Shown: positions 1-10,005, counted from the stretch's first letter. The stretch: DNA of 64,000 nucleotides from Defluviitalea saccharophila (GCF_038396635.1 NZ_CP121687.1:930001-994000); one strand, 5' to 3'. Notes: a model not told the origin generated them from the letters alone. A program made the numbers and translations.

Positions 1-2841
1 CTTACAAAGTCTAAAGGGCTGTAAGCCAAACATCATAATCTGCCACATATGAATAAATTCAACGGTAGAACCGCTCAGTCTGGCGACAAAGCCTTTCCCA
101 TGAACTTTCTTATCCGGATTGACACTGCTTGCAATAAAAGAAGAATTCTCTAAGACACTTCTTCCGTAAACTTTTGGATCTAAAAAAGCTACACAAGCAG
201 ATTGAAAATCTTCTATAAAGGAATCGTACAGTCCACTTTTTAAAATTTCTAAAAGATATTTATATTCCATATGAAGCCATATGGACTCATTTTCCAGCCA
301 TCCCGGAGTAAAGGCTCTTGTTCTCCCGATTTCAAAAGAAGTATCCATAAGGGACTCATTGACTTTATACATGGTTAATTGGTCATCATATAAATTGCTT
401 TTTTTGATATAGGCATACACAGCTTTTTTATCTTCTATAGGCAGGGGCAGCTTTAGATATTTTACAGCACCCTCTAAAAACATGGGCATATTTTTAAGAG
501 TAAACTTTAAGGGTATTACCCTGCCTTCTTTAAATTCATACTCATCCATCTCATAATAAAAATAGGTTGGGCAAGGATTCTTGCTGAATACTTTTGCTCT
601 TTCAATACTATTTTTCAGAAATTCTATCCACTTATTTAGATGTTTTAGGCATTCTGCCGCTGATAATGCTTCTTCCCTTCCTTCTATGCCAAATAAAATT
701 TGTTCTCGGTAGGCTTCCTTCGCCTCGTTCATTTCATCCCATAGCTGCAGATGATTGTGGGACTCTTCAAACCGCTTAAGAGCCAATTCAATATTATTCA
801 TAAAAATCTTTACTTCTACAGGAAAAGTGATGGAACGGTTAAATTCTCCCACAGCATTTTGCATAAAAAGCAGCATACGAAGCAGCTCATAAGTTTCAGT
901 CATGGAAGAGCCCAAAATTCCCGGAAGCCCATTTAAGGCATCATACCACCCCGGTTTGCCCCCCTCCATTTCTATTCCTAAGCCATAAGGGTCCAATGAT
1001 GCAAATTTATTGACTGCTAAAATCATTAATTTTGTCATCAATGCGCTATAATAAATTTGCCCTTTTCCATAAGCTGTTCGTACTTTATCATGGGTCACAT
1101 CCTTTTTGATTACTTCATCCAAAAAGGTATATTGTCTTACTCCCTTTTCCGTTACTTGATACCGTTGGCTTCTGGGAAGAACTGCAGCCTTGGACTCGTG
1201 ATAGGTATAGCTTATATCGTCAAATAGTAAATGCTCTTTATCTTCCGGATATACCGAAAGGTAAGCTTCAATTAAATCCAGATTATATACCCAGTGATCC
1301 GTCCAGTAGCCTTCTCCAAAGGTTACATTGTCCTGCTCTTCTGAAAAGGAAATGATTTTTTCTAAGAATTCTTTAACATGCACCAATAATTCAATATCAT
1401 TCCTCTCAATAAATTTTATAATCCCTCCAGGAGTATAAGGGCTATTTAATTGATGAATAAGTTTTTCATAATCCCTGCTTGCCACCAAAGGTTCGATCTC
1501 TTTATTCTTAATCTTTGGCAATTGATAGGTTTTCATATTAATAATAAGGGGATTAAAGCCATCTAATTGAATCAAGTTATAAAACATTTTTATATTGATG
1601 TCTTTGACATAGGGGGTAAATAAAACATCGCAGCGTCTGTTTTGATTGATGTCTCTATAATTGCCGTTTCCTTGGGAATAATATTCCGGCTCCATGCAGA
1701 AATAATTATAGTCTCGCTCCAAATCCCCATGCTTTCTGGAATATATATAAAAGATCTTATCTTCTCCTAGTTGAATGGGGAAGCCTCCCCGAAGGACATT
1801 GTCAATATAGGTCTGGCGGCAATAAGCATCAAAAATCGGATTGGCAGTTTCCGTACCAATCACACTGCCTAAATCCTCTGTAAGCTTATAAGATGTTTCT
1901 CTCTTGTTTATAAAATAGCTTTTATCTAATTTTTGATTTAAAAACTTATATAATAAGGACTTATTTTCACACTGCCCGATAATGCTATATAAGGTTATAC
2001 TTTTTCCAGCTTCTAAAATAGCTTCTCTTCCAAAAAAACTGCAGGGCACTTGATTGCTGGTTGCCTGCTCCATTTCAAATAATTCTCTTAAAGGATACTT
2101 TTCAAATCCATAAGCCCTACGCATACTTGTGTCATAGGAAAATATTGCTGTAGGGTCTACAATACAGGGAAGTGTATTCCCGTCTTCTCCTATTGTAAAA
2201 TAAAAATTGCCCCCTTCTATCGGATGTACAACTGCTGTGTCACCGGTACTAAAACGCACTCTAAAATAAGGAACATCGTCTTTTATGTCTTCTACCTGCA
2301 TCCAGGCTTTGATCGTCTGGCCCATCATTTTCATCTGTTCCAGGTCTACACCATAGGGAAGAATAGCCGGCATACCGTCTAATAACTCTATCTTTTTAGA
2401 AACCGTATCTTCATTGGTAACAGTCAGTACACGGACCAATGCCCCTACACTTTCCTCAGGTAAGGTATAATAGAGAACATTGGTCTGCAGTTTTAACGCT
2501 TTGTTTCTTTCCTGTATCTCTAATTCATTGCTTCCTATATACATGCAATGCTCTGTTTCAGGATTTTGAAAGGGTTCATAAATTTTTCCATCCAGCTTTA
2601 TAAAGGTGCGAAATCCTAAAATACTTGTTAATTGATAAGACTGGTGGGCAGGATAGAATTCCATTATGGAATGATCCTTATCACGGATGCCAAAACTGGC
2701 TATTGCCTGCCCACGATTGACGTAAAAGCACCAGACAGGAATTCCCATTTCACCGCTTATTCCCGGTAAAAAGCTTGCAAAAGGAGATTGTTTCATATAG
2801 TTCTTGATTATAAATCTATTTCTGGAATCAAAGGGTTTCAT
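1..2841 (-). CDS. GH94-like glycoside phosphorylase, divergent, C-terminus cut by window edge
   Basis: The frame is open from ATG at 2841 to the left edge, giving 947 residues without a stop, so the C-terminus lies outside the window. The fold family is that of cellobiose and laminaribiose phosphorylases (an N-terminal beta-sandwich, then an alpha6/alpha6 barrel), judged from overall resemblance. The usual catalytic motif W-N-D appears here as GWYDALN (W632, Y633, D634), so the acid Asp is kept. The usual phosphate/sugar motif W-R-D appears as WTDHW (513-517), so the Arg is missing. It lies 21 bases after the MalG-type permease and is the last gene seen in the sugar operon. It could be a phosphorylase of a related GH family or a hydrolase-like variant; the substrate is unknown. 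Confidence 0.75.
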   Translation of the reverse strand, partial: MKPFDSRNRFIIKNYMKQSPFASFLPGISGEMGIPVWCFYVNRGQAIASFGIRDKDHSIMEFYPAHQSYQLTSILGFRTFIKLDGKIYEPFQNPETEHCMYIGSNELEIQERNKALKLQTNVLYYTLPEESVGALVRVLTVTNEDTVSKKIELLDGMPAILPYGVDLEQMKMMGQTIKAWMQVEDIKDDVPYFRVRFSTGDTAVVHPIEGGNFYFTIGEDGNTLPCIVDPTAIFSYDTSMRRAYGFEKYPLRELFEMEQATSNQVPCSFFGREAILEAGKSITLYSIIGQCENKSLLYKFLNQKLDKSYFINKRETSYKLTEDLGSVIGTETANPIFDAYCRQTYIDNVLRGGFPIQLGEDKIFYIYSRKHGDLERDYNYFCMEPEYYSQGNGNYRDINQNRRCDVLFTPYVKDINIKMFYNLIQLDGFNPLIINMKTYQLPKIKNKEIEPLVASRDYEKLIHQLNSPYTPGGIIKFIERNDIELLVHVKEFLEKIISFSEEQDNVTFGEGYWTDHWVYNLDLIEAYLSVYPEDKEHLLFDDISYTYHESKAAVLPRSQRYQVTEKGVRQYTFLDEVIKKDVTHDKVRTAYGKGQIYYSALMTKLMILAVNKFASLDPYGLGIEMEGGKPGWYDALNGLPGILGSSMTETYELLRMLLFMQNAVGEFNRSITFPVEVKIFMNNIELALKRFEESHNHLQLWDEMNEAKEAYREQILFGIEGREEALSAAECLKHLNKWIEFLKNSIERAKVFSKNPCPTYFYYEMDEYEFKEGRVIPLKFTLKNMPMFLEGAVKYLKLPLPIEDKKAVYAYIKKSNLYDDQLTMYKVNESLMDTSFEIGRTRAFTPGWLENESIWLHMEYKYLLEILKSGLYDSFIEDFQSACVAFLDPKVYGRSVLENSSFIASSVNPDKKVHGKGFVARLSGSTVEFIHMWQIMMFGLQPFRLCK

Positions 2842-2862
2842 AAATAATACCTCATTTCAGTT

Positions 2863-3687
2863 TTAACCTTTTATTGCCCCGGCTATTAGGCTCTGCTGCA
2901 CCTGATTACTTAGCAAGAAATAAATAAGAATTGTGGGTAAAGTGGCAATCACCATTCCTGCACCGATTAACCCCCAATTGGTCGTATACTGTCCTGCAAA
3001 GGACATAATCCCAACAGGAAGTGTGCGATAAACATCGCTGTCTACCAAAGTATTGGCAAACATCAACTCGTTCCAGGTTCCTAAAAAGGTAAAGATAGAA
3101 GCTGTAGCCAGGGCAGGCTTAATCATTGGAAGCATAATGGTAACAAAACATCTGAATACTCCACAGCCGTCAATATAAGCAGCTTCTTCCATCTCCCTGG
3201 GAATCCCCTTGTAAAATCCTGTGAGGATCATAACGCTCATGGGAATACCAAAGGCAATATAGGGTATTAATAGTCCGAGATAGCCACCCTTTAAGCCAAG
3301 CTTATCCATGACTTGAAATAATGGAAGCAGGGCTGCTTGAGTGGGTACCATAATCCCTAAAGTAAAGATAGAAAAAACAAGGTCCTTGAGTTTCCATCTC
3401 ATTCTGGCAATAGCATAGGCTGACATAGAAGTAAGGACACCAACAACTAAAACAGTCAATCCGGTATAGATCATGGAATTTATAAAATACCTCAGGATTC
3501 CTCCATCCTTTAGGGCGTTTGTATAGTTTTCCCAAAGCCAAAACTGTGGAAGGCCCAGTACATTATCCCCAAATATTTCGTTATTCGTTTTTAAAGAAAA
3601 AGTAATGAGCCAATATAGTGGAAACAACTGACCAAAGGCAATGATGAGTAAAATTGCAAATAGGACTTTTTTCTTTAACTTTTTCAT
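2863..3687 (-). CDS. Sugar ABC transporter permease, MalG/CUT1 type
   Basis: This 274-residue inner-membrane protein has about six hydrophobic segments. It carries the EAA loop of carbohydrate permeases near residues 165-185 (EMEEAAYIDGCGVFRCF), which docks the ATPase. The start ATG follows GGAGGGGCGGAT. It is the second permease of a CUT1 importer, with the MalF-type partner 11 bases upstream and a phosphorylase-like gene 21 bases downstream. No ATPase gene is in the window, as is common for CUT1 systems that share one MsmK/MalK-type ATPase. The substrate is probably an oligosaccharide, inferred from the neighbouring phosphorylases. Confidence 0.92.
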   Translation of the reverse strand: MKKLKKKVLFAILLIIAFGQLFPLYWLITFSLKTNNEIFGDNVLGLPQFWLWENYTNALKDGGILRYFINSMIYTGLTVLVVGVLTSMSAYAIARMRWKLKDLVFSIFTLGIMVPTQAALLPLFQVMDKLGLKGGYLGLLIPYIAFGIPMSVMILTGFYKGIPREMEEAAYIDGCGVFRCFVTIMLPMIKPALATASIFTFLGTWNELMFANTLVDSDVYRTLPVGIMSFAGQYTTNWGLIGAGMVIATLPTILIYFLLSNQVQQSLIAGAIKG

Positions 3688-3698
3688 ATCCGCCCCTC

Positions 3699-4592
3699 CT
3701 ACACTACTGATGCATTTTCTTCTGCCCGTTTAAACAATTTGCTGATTATGAGGCTAAATAATAAACATTCAACGACAATGAAGAAAGCTTGGGCACTGCC
3801 ATATCCGTAAAGGCTTTTTCTAAACAGATTATTATACATTAAGGTAGCAGGAACCTCACTGGCATGATTTGGTCCTCCCCCGGTCATAACATAGATTAAG
3901 TCAAAAGATCTAAGGGACCCTGTTAAAGAAAACACTAGACAGGTTTTAATGACCGGTGTCAATAATGGAATTGTGATTTTAAAGGTAGTCATTAATTTTG
4001 AAGCTCCGTCAATTTGGGCTGCCTCGTAGTAATCCGGAGAAATTGATTTGATTCCGGCATAGAAAATAAGCATATGGTAACCGATATACTGCCAAACCGC
4101 CGGAACTACCGTTGCCAGAAAAGCCGTCTTTGGTTCGGATAACCATGAATATTCAAAGTCCTTTGGTCCTAAAGCGCGAATAATAATATTTAATAATCCG
4201 TAATCACTTCTAAAAATTCTCATCCACAACTGACCGATTACCATGCTGGAAATAACCACCGGTATGAAATAAACCGTACGGAAAAATTTCTCCCCCTTTA
4301 CTCCCCTGGAAAGAATCAAAGCCAGCACAAAAGATATGGGAAGTTGAATAAAAATTGATGCTCCTGCAAGAATAAAGGAATTTTTTAAAGCGTTTGGAAA
4401 ATAGCGATCCTCTGTAAATAATTTAATATAATTGCCAAGACCCAAAAAATCCATTTTTCCGATACCGTCATAATCGAACAAACTATAAATACCTGTTGTA
4501 ATTAATGGAACAACTACAAAACCTAAGAAAATCAATAAAGTCGGTAAAATAAATACAGCTATATACCGCTTTTTGCCAAGTATTCTATCCAT
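3699..4592 (-). CDS. Sugar ABC transporter permease, MalF/CUT1 type
   Basis: An integral membrane permease of the CUT1 family, with six hydrophobic segments and a C-terminal EAA loop (YYEAAQIDGASKLMTTF). I place the start at the ATG at 4592, where AGGGGG precedes it at good spacing. A longer open frame to 4649 would add 19 residues with no ribosome site and no hydrophobic character of its own. It forms the membrane channel with the MalG-type partner just downstream and follows the solute-binding lipoprotein gene. The order binding protein, MalF, MalG is the standard one. Confidence 0.92.
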   Translation of the reverse strand: MDRILGKKRYIAVFILPTLLIFLGFVVVPLITTGIYSLFDYDGIGKMDFLGLGNYIKLFTEDRYFPNALKNSFILAGASIFIQLPISFVLALILSRGVKGEKFFRTVYFIPVVISSMVIGQLWMRIFRSDYGLLNIIIRALGPKDFEYSWLSEPKTAFLATVVPAVWQYIGYHMLIFYAGIKSISPDYYEAAQIDGASKLMTTFKITIPLLTPVIKTCLVFSLTGSLRSFDLIYVMTGGGPNHASEVPATLMYNNLFRKSLYGYGSAQAFFIVVECLLFSLIISKLFKRAEENASVV

Positions 4593-4704
4593 GCTGTAAC
4601 CCCCTATGATATGTCTCAAAACCCATATTTTAAACATGGGGATTACCACTACTAAAAAGCGATAATCCCCAATAATGACTTAAGCTTAATTCAATTGCTT
4701 TTTA

Positions 4705-6045
4705 CTATTTATTAATCGCTGCGATATGTTCTTCGATGAATGCTTCGGTATCTGCTCCTGCTGCAAATAAGGTTTGAACTTGTTCATTATGAATGGTTGC
4801 TGGTTCGCTGTCTAAAGAAGTATCCCAAGCAAGTACTCCTGTTTCCCCTTCACTTAATAAATCTTTGATTTGTACAAATAATGGATTTAATTTGCTTTCG
4901 TCAAATTCACCAACCCAACCTGAAAAACCTGTACCGGTTTCATAAGCTGCTTTGCCCATTTTTTCATTTATAAATATTGCAAAATCTGCTGCTTCTGCAG
5001 GATATTTCGTTTCTTTATTTACCCAGAAGGATTCTATAAATCCACCGCAGTAATCGGAAGCATTGCCTTTTCCAGAAATCATAGGAATCTTAACGGCTAC
5101 TACACTAGCTGGATCGATCGTTGCTGTAGCATCGGTATAAACCTGGTTAGCAAACCAGCTGCCCATAAGTCTCATAGCAGTTTTTCCTGTGATAAATGCA
5201 CTGTTTGCATCATCATTTCCAACTTCAAGAGGATTCTTACCAAATGCACCTGCATTATAAAGTTCTACTACCTTGTCTGCTGCTTCTTTGTAGCCTTCTG
5301 CTGAGAAAGGAACTTCTCCGTTTAACATGGCGTTAATATTAGCGCCTCCAACTTCTCTTAATGCCAATGCCTGATAAATAAATGCTGCATTCCAACCGTC
5401 TTTTGCCCCTGCAGCCAATGGAGTAACGCCATCTAATGCAGATAATTTTTTACATGCATCTAATAATTCATCATAGGTCGTTGGAATTTTAGCGCCTGCT
5501 TGTTCAAATAAGTCTTTATTGCAGAATAAAGTCATATACCAGGAGAACATAGGAAGAGAATAAGTCTTGCCGTTATATTCGAAAGCTCCTGTGGATCCTG
5601 GAAGAATTTTAGCTTTTATTTCATCTGTTAAATAGTCATCCAGTGGCAATAATTTATCTGCATTCACAAGCTTTCTGGCTGTTCCTGCACCCCAGTAGTA
5701 GAATACATCAATACCGCTTGCTGTTCCTGCAAACTCTGCAGAGATTTTGGTCTTATAAGCTTCGGTGTCTAAGGTTTCCGTATTAATTTTTACATTGGGA
5801 TGAGCTGCTTCATATTCTGCTACTGCTGCTTCATATAGTTTTTTCAGTTCGTTAGTATCGTTGGACCATTGATGCCATACATTTAAAGTAATTTGTTCTC
5901 CTCCAGATTGATCATTGGAGGTTCCTGAACTTGTTTCAGTCTTTGTTTCCGTTGATTCCGTTGTTGTGGTGCTACTTCCGCAGCCAATTAATCCAAATAC
6001 CATCACTGCTGTCAGTAAAAACGCCATGATTCTTTTCAATTTCAT
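4705..6045 (-). CDS. Sugar-binding lipoprotein of CUT1 ABC importer (SBP family 1)
   Basis: This extracellular substrate-binding protein has 446 residues. Residues 1-22 form a lipoprotein signal ending in the lipobox LIGC, followed by a Ser/Thr-rich linker (about 23-50) that tethers it to the membrane. The body resembles MalE/UgpB-like family 1 binding proteins, with the typical start LNVWHQWSN and the central FAGTASGIDVFYYWGAG. AGGGGAGAAGG precedes the ATG. It is the first gene of the importer operon, behind its own promoter (6117-6145) and downstream of an MCP that may read its sugar-bound form. The exact sugar is not evident. Confidence 0.93.
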   Translation of the reverse strand: MKLKRIMAFLLTAVMVFGLIGCGSSTTTTESTETKTETSSGTSNDQSGGEQITLNVWHQWSNDTNELKKLYEAAVAEYEAAHPNVKINTETLDTEAYKTKISAEFAGTASGIDVFYYWGAGTARKLVNADKLLPLDDYLTDEIKAKILPGSTGAFEYNGKTYSLPMFSWYMTLFCNKDLFEQAGAKIPTTYDELLDACKKLSALDGVTPLAAGAKDGWNAAFIYQALALREVGGANINAMLNGEVPFSAEGYKEAADKVVELYNAGAFGKNPLEVGNDDANSAFITGKTAMRLMGSWFANQVYTDATATIDPASVVAVKIPMISGKGNASDYCGGFIESFWVNKETKYPAEAADFAIFINEKMGKAAYETGTGFSGWVGEFDESKLNPLFVQIKDLLSEGETGVLAWDTSLDSEPATIHNEQVQTLFAAGADTEAFIEEHIAAINK

Positions 6046-6116
6046 ATCCTTCTCCCCTTTTTAAATAATATAAATATCACATCTTTCAAACCAAGCATGC
6101 TTCAGTTGTTACTTAA

Positions 6117-6145
6117 AGTATATGATAGGAACGCTTTTCACTCAA
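6117..6145 (-). promoter_or_regulatory. Sigma-A promoter of the sugar ABC operon, with nearby palindrome
   Basis: On the minus strand TTGAGT (6145-6140) and TATACT (6122-6117) are separated by 17 bases, about 70 bases before the binding-protein gene. Just downstream of the start region lies the perfect 10-base palindrome AAGCATGCTT (6093-6102), a candidate operator. YesN/AraC regulators usually bind upstream direct repeats, and I could not fix such a site with confidence. Confidence 0.65.
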
Positions 6146-6207
6146 TTTAATATTTTGAGGTAAAAGGTAACTATTTTTACATATTGAAAAATAATTACAT
6201 TAAAGCT

Positions 6208-6240
6208 AAAAAAAAGCATTTATATCTACTATAAATGCTT
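6208..6240 (-). terminator. Intrinsic terminator after the MCP gene
   Basis: Perfect 11-base arms AAGCATTTATA (6214-6224) and TATAAATGCTT (6230-6240) enclose a 5-base loop. On the minus strand six T follow directly beyond the arm. It lies 17 bases after the MCP stop. The same arms recur at 8390-8416. Confidence 0.85.
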
Positions 6241-6256
6241 TCAGACTGTTGACATA

Positions 6257-8346
6257 CTAAATCTTGAATCGAGATAAAGTACTATTTAAACTTTCCACAA
6301 CTGACATAAGATTGTTTGCCAATACGGATAATCGCTCTGCGGAGCTTGCTTGTTCCTGGCTGGTTGCAGTAATTTCTTCAATGGCTGCCGCACCTTCCTC
6401 TACTATGGCTGCAATATGGACAATAGCCTCCACCGATTGATTTTTCTGTAATTCAATATCATGGATCTTCTTCATTATATCTTCAATCCGCTGAATCATA
6501 TTCTGCATACATTCTGCCATTTTATTAAAAGCATTATTTGTTTCAAAAACAATGGATTTTTGTTCTTCAAATATCTTATCGGATTCTTCAACAACCGATA
6601 CGGCTTGCTTCGTTTTTTCTTGAATATTAGAAATAATTTTGTTAATCATTACTGTAGCATCCTTAGTTCCCATAGCCAGTTTCCGGATTTCATCTGCAAC
6701 AACTGCAAAACCTTTTCCACTTTCTCCAGCCCTGGCCGCCTCTATGGCAGCATTCAATGCAAGAAGATTGGTCTGCTCACTGATTCCTGCTATGACATTA
6801 ACAACATGAATCACTTCTTTTGTTTCTTCACTTAACTCTTGAATTTCTCCATGAATGGTATGGGAAGATTCCAATGCAGTCTTTGTTTTTTCATTAAGAT
6901 GCTCCATCGTACTGGATGCATAATCCCTTGAACTTTCCGTTTCTTCAATAATGTCCCTCACATCTTCTATTTCTTCAATAATACCGTTAATATTTTTAGC
7001 TAAACTCTCCATTAACATATTGGTATGTTCAGTTTTTTTGGCTTGTTTCATAGAGCCTTCTGCCAGCTCATTAATTGCAGTGGAAACCTGTACTGCTGCA
7101 GCTGCTGATCGTTCTGAAGTGTTCTTTATAACGTCCGTATCCTGTTCTACTCTTTTTACTACAGTATCTGTTTCTATAATTAAATTTCTGATGTTTTCTA
7201 TCATCTTATTAAAGCTATTGGATAACTTCCCTATTTCGTTTTTTCCTTGAACAGGACAGCTTACAACGAGATTGCCCTGTTCTACTTTGCTCATTAAAGC
7301 CATAATCATTTTTAATGGATTAGAGATGCTAAAGGAAATCGTCATCCCTACAACAACAGCAACTATAATACATAAAGCTGCTACCAGTACGGTTCCCTGT
7401 TTTACAGCTTCCATGTCTTTCATTAACGCTGAAACAGGTTCTTTGGTTATGATTTTCCAGCCATTCTTAGTCATTGCGTAGCTTATAACATAATTGGAAT
7501 CTGTAAAGTAACCTGATGTATTTTCTCCATATATCTTATCGAGGAAGTCATCTTCTAACACAGTACCTAATTTCTCTTCATCAATACTGGAGACAATCTC
7601 ATTATTTTCATTGATTATAAAAATCTCTCCGCTGCCTAGATTGGCTTTTTCTAGTATTGAACGAATTCCTTTACTATGAATACTAATAACTATACCGCCA
7701 ATAGATTTACCTGTACTCAGATCATCCATTTGTGTAATCAAATATATCTGTTCATAGGAATCGTATAATCCGGTAATCCACAAATTTTTTCCACCAGAAC
7801 TGTTAATAAGCTCTAATAAATGTTGAATCTGTTCATTTTTATTGATGGTTTTTCCTCCAGTTGAGATAGAGACAAACCCTGAACCAAAGCTTTCTCCATT
7901 ATTTTTTATGATATGAGCTGTCTTAATATCATTGTTCGAAATTACTATAGAAACAATATCACTTTCTATTTCTTTAATAATTTTTGCTTTATCAAAGCTG
8001 CTTATCGAATCTAAATCTCTTAAATCTTTCATCAACTTTAAATTGGTTTTAACCAGTGTTTGACTTCTTTCAAACTCTTCTAATTTAGTATCAATATTCA
8101 TGGCAATCTGTTCAACCATTTTCCCAGAATAAGATCCTACTTTGTTTTTAACAGTTTGTTCTGCATTCAAATATGAAAAAGTTCCAACAATGGTTAAAGG
8201 CAAAATGCTTAGAATGATAAAAGTTATAATCAGCTTTTGAGCTATTCCTACATTATTTTTAAGTCTTAGCTTAAAATTAAGAGTTCGTTTTTTTTTAAGA
8301 GTTCTGATATATTTTTTGAACTTAATTTATCAATTTTTTTGTACAT
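6257..8346 (-). CDS. Methyl-accepting chemotaxis protein, reading frame interrupted at an A9 tract
   Basis: A membrane chemoreceptor that signals to CheA/CheW. A strong ribosome site (AGAGGGGG) precedes ATG at 8346, but that frame stops after 26 codons at 8266. The chemoreceptor frame is open from just after an A9 tract (8288-8296) to 6257. A -1 shift, or one more A, joins the two into a normal N-terminus: a charged start, then a membrane helix around [20 protein letters not shown]. After it come a Cache-like outer domain, a second helix ([16 protein letters not shown]), a HAMP domain and the signalling tip [21 protein letters not shown] downstream TTG start at 8203 would delete the first helix. 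The cause could be a base-calling error, phase variation or slippage. It sits between the regulator and the sugar-binding protein. Confidence 0.85.
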
Positions 8347-8389
8347 GGTATCCCCCTCTTAGGAAAGAATATTTATACATCTTAATTTG

Positions 8390-8416
8390 AAGCATTTATA
8401 CTCACTATAAATGCTT
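8390..8416. repeat. Second copy of the 27-base palindrome, between regulator and MCP genes
   Basis: Arms AAGCATTTATA and TATAAATGCTT enclose a 5-base loop (CTCAC), with the same arms as the terminator at 6214-6240. The outer base of one arm is part of the regulator stop codon. No T-run follows on the minus strand, so termination here should be weak; it may be a partial terminator, processing site or operator. Confidence 0.7.
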
Positions 8417-10005
8417 TATAACTCTTTTGGCTTTCTATACTCTTTAATAGTTACCCCTACATGTTTTTTAAAACAGATACTAAAGTAGTGGGGATCTTTT
8501 ATGCCTACTCGCTCTGCTATCTCATATACCTTTAAATCCGTTGTGTTGAGGAGACGAATGCTTTCTTCCATTCTCTTTTTCGTAATATAACTAATGAGGG
8601 ATTCCTTCATTTCTTGCTTAAAGACACGGCTTAGATAAGAATCACTGGTATATATTTTAGAAGCTACAAATGCTAAACTTAACTGAGGGTCATACAGATA
8701 CTGGTTAATCACTTCAAGAGCCTGCTCAATCACTTGATTTCCTTTCTTCGGTCGAGTTTTTTTATGAAAATCCATGATGGCCTGCAAAGAATTGATAATA
8801 ACTTCTTTCATATGTTCAATGGAGTCAATACTGTCAATCAACTCGGAAAAATTCTTTAAGCTCTCCAAATTCGTCAGAGTTTTCCCTAGTTTATGGAGAG
8901 TTAGTTCTCCTTTCGTTAAAATATATACGGTCATGAATTTTAACCATTGAAGATCCATGTTTCCTGATTCCCAAATACGCTGCATATAAAGTTCTACATA
9001 GTCTTCTACCTTTGATTCCAAACAATTTTGTACGGAAAAAATAAAATCTTCCCAATCCAAGTCCGATAAATCAATATTTTTCTTGTATTTTAAATAATCT
9101 TCATAACGAATGCAGCGATTTTGCCCCAGAATAATTCTGGCATTTAAAGCCTTCTCCGACTCTGTGAAAGCTTTATGAATGCCTTCGAATCCTATATGCA
9201 CATTACTAATCCCTATATTAACCGGCATCAGCAGTAAAGAATTAATTTCACTTTCTAATAGCTCCATGTTTCTTAGAAGCAATTCATAATCCTCATTGGA
9301 GAAATACAAAATTACATTTCCTAAATAATGAACAAAGGAAACGACGGGCTTTAGCTCTATTTCTTCAATCAGAGCAACCACATCTTTGCCCAATTTTAAT
9401 TTCTTTTCTTCGTTTATTTCCTGCCGGTACTCCAAATGTATATTACAGCATATGCTTTGATCTATCAGACTTTGGTATCCGTACATCTTCAGCTTATTGA
9501 TTCCCTCCTGCTCCGATACACGATTTTCTACCAAACGCTGCAGGAAGCTTTCTTTCACAATATTCATATTCCGATTTAAAGATTCTTTTAATTGATTGAC
9601 TGCCCTTCTTTCTTCCTCGGATTTAAGAATCTCTTCTTTTAATTTGGTAATTGTACTCTCCAAATTTTCAATATCTATGGGCTTTAACAAAAAGTCCTCT
9701 ACCCCAAGCTTAACCGCTTGCCTTGCATATTCGAAGTCACGATAGCCCGTGATAATGACAAACTTTATGTTTCTATCTTTAAATTCTTCTAAAGCCTTAG
9801 CAACAAATTGAAGACCATTCATATTGGGCATATTGATATCCGTTAATACGATATCCGGGGGACATATTCTCATACTCTCCAAAGCTTCTTGTCCTGAACC
9901 CGCTTCACAGATAATCTCGAACCCATTATTTTCCCAGTCATATCCTTTTCTAATCAATACTCTTTCTAATTTTTCATCATCCAATATAAGCACTTTAATT
10001 CCCAC
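8416..10005 (-). CDS. Response regulator, YesN type (REC plus AraC DNA-binding domain)
   Basis: This cytoplasmic transcription regulator has 529 residues. Residues 1-120 are a receiver domain with the acidic pair in ILDDEK and the phospho-acceptor in DIVLTDINMPNMNG. A central linker region follows. The last 100 residues carry two helix-turn-helix motifs of the AraC family (SLAFVASKIYTSDSYLSRVFKQ and VYEIAERVGIKDPHYFSICFKK). The start is GTG at 10005 behind AAGGAG. It overlaps the end of the sensor kinase gene by 11 bases, so the two are one pair. It most likely switches on the adjacent sugar importer and phosphorylase genes. Confidence 0.93.
   Translation of the reverse strand: MGIKVLILDDEKLERVLIRKGYDWENNGFEIICEAGSGQEALESMRICPPDIVLTDINMPNMNGLQFVAKALEEFKDRNIKFVIITGYRDFEYARQAVKLGVEDFLLKPIDIENLESTITKLKEEILKSEEERRAVNQLKESLNRNMNIVKESFLQRLVENRVSEQEGINKLKMYGYQSLIDQSICCNIHLEYRQEINEEKKLKLGKDVVALIEEIELKPVVSFVHYLGNVILYFSNEDYELLLRNMELLESEINSLLLMPVNIGISNVHIGFEGIHKAFTESEKALNARIILGQNRCIRYEDYLKYKKNIDLSDLDWEDFIFSVQNCLESKVEDYVELYMQRIWESGNMDLQWLKFMTVYILTKGELTLHKLGKTLTNLESLKNFSELIDSIDSIEHMKEVIINSLQAIMDFHKKTRPKKGNQVIEQALEVINQYLYDPQLSLAFVASKIYTSDSYLSRVFKQEMKESLISYITKKRMEESIRLLNTTDLKVYEIAERVGIKDPHYFSICFKKHVGVTIKEYRKPKEL

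Noticed and set aside
594-936. Two short plus-strand open frames inside the phosphorylase-like gene.
   Set aside because: They lie opposite a long continuous minus-strand coding frame with family motifs and have no ribosome site.
8203-8203. TTG at 8203 as the real start of the MCP.
   Set aside because: It would cut through the first membrane helix; a good ribosome site and ATG exist at 8346, separated only by the A9 shift.
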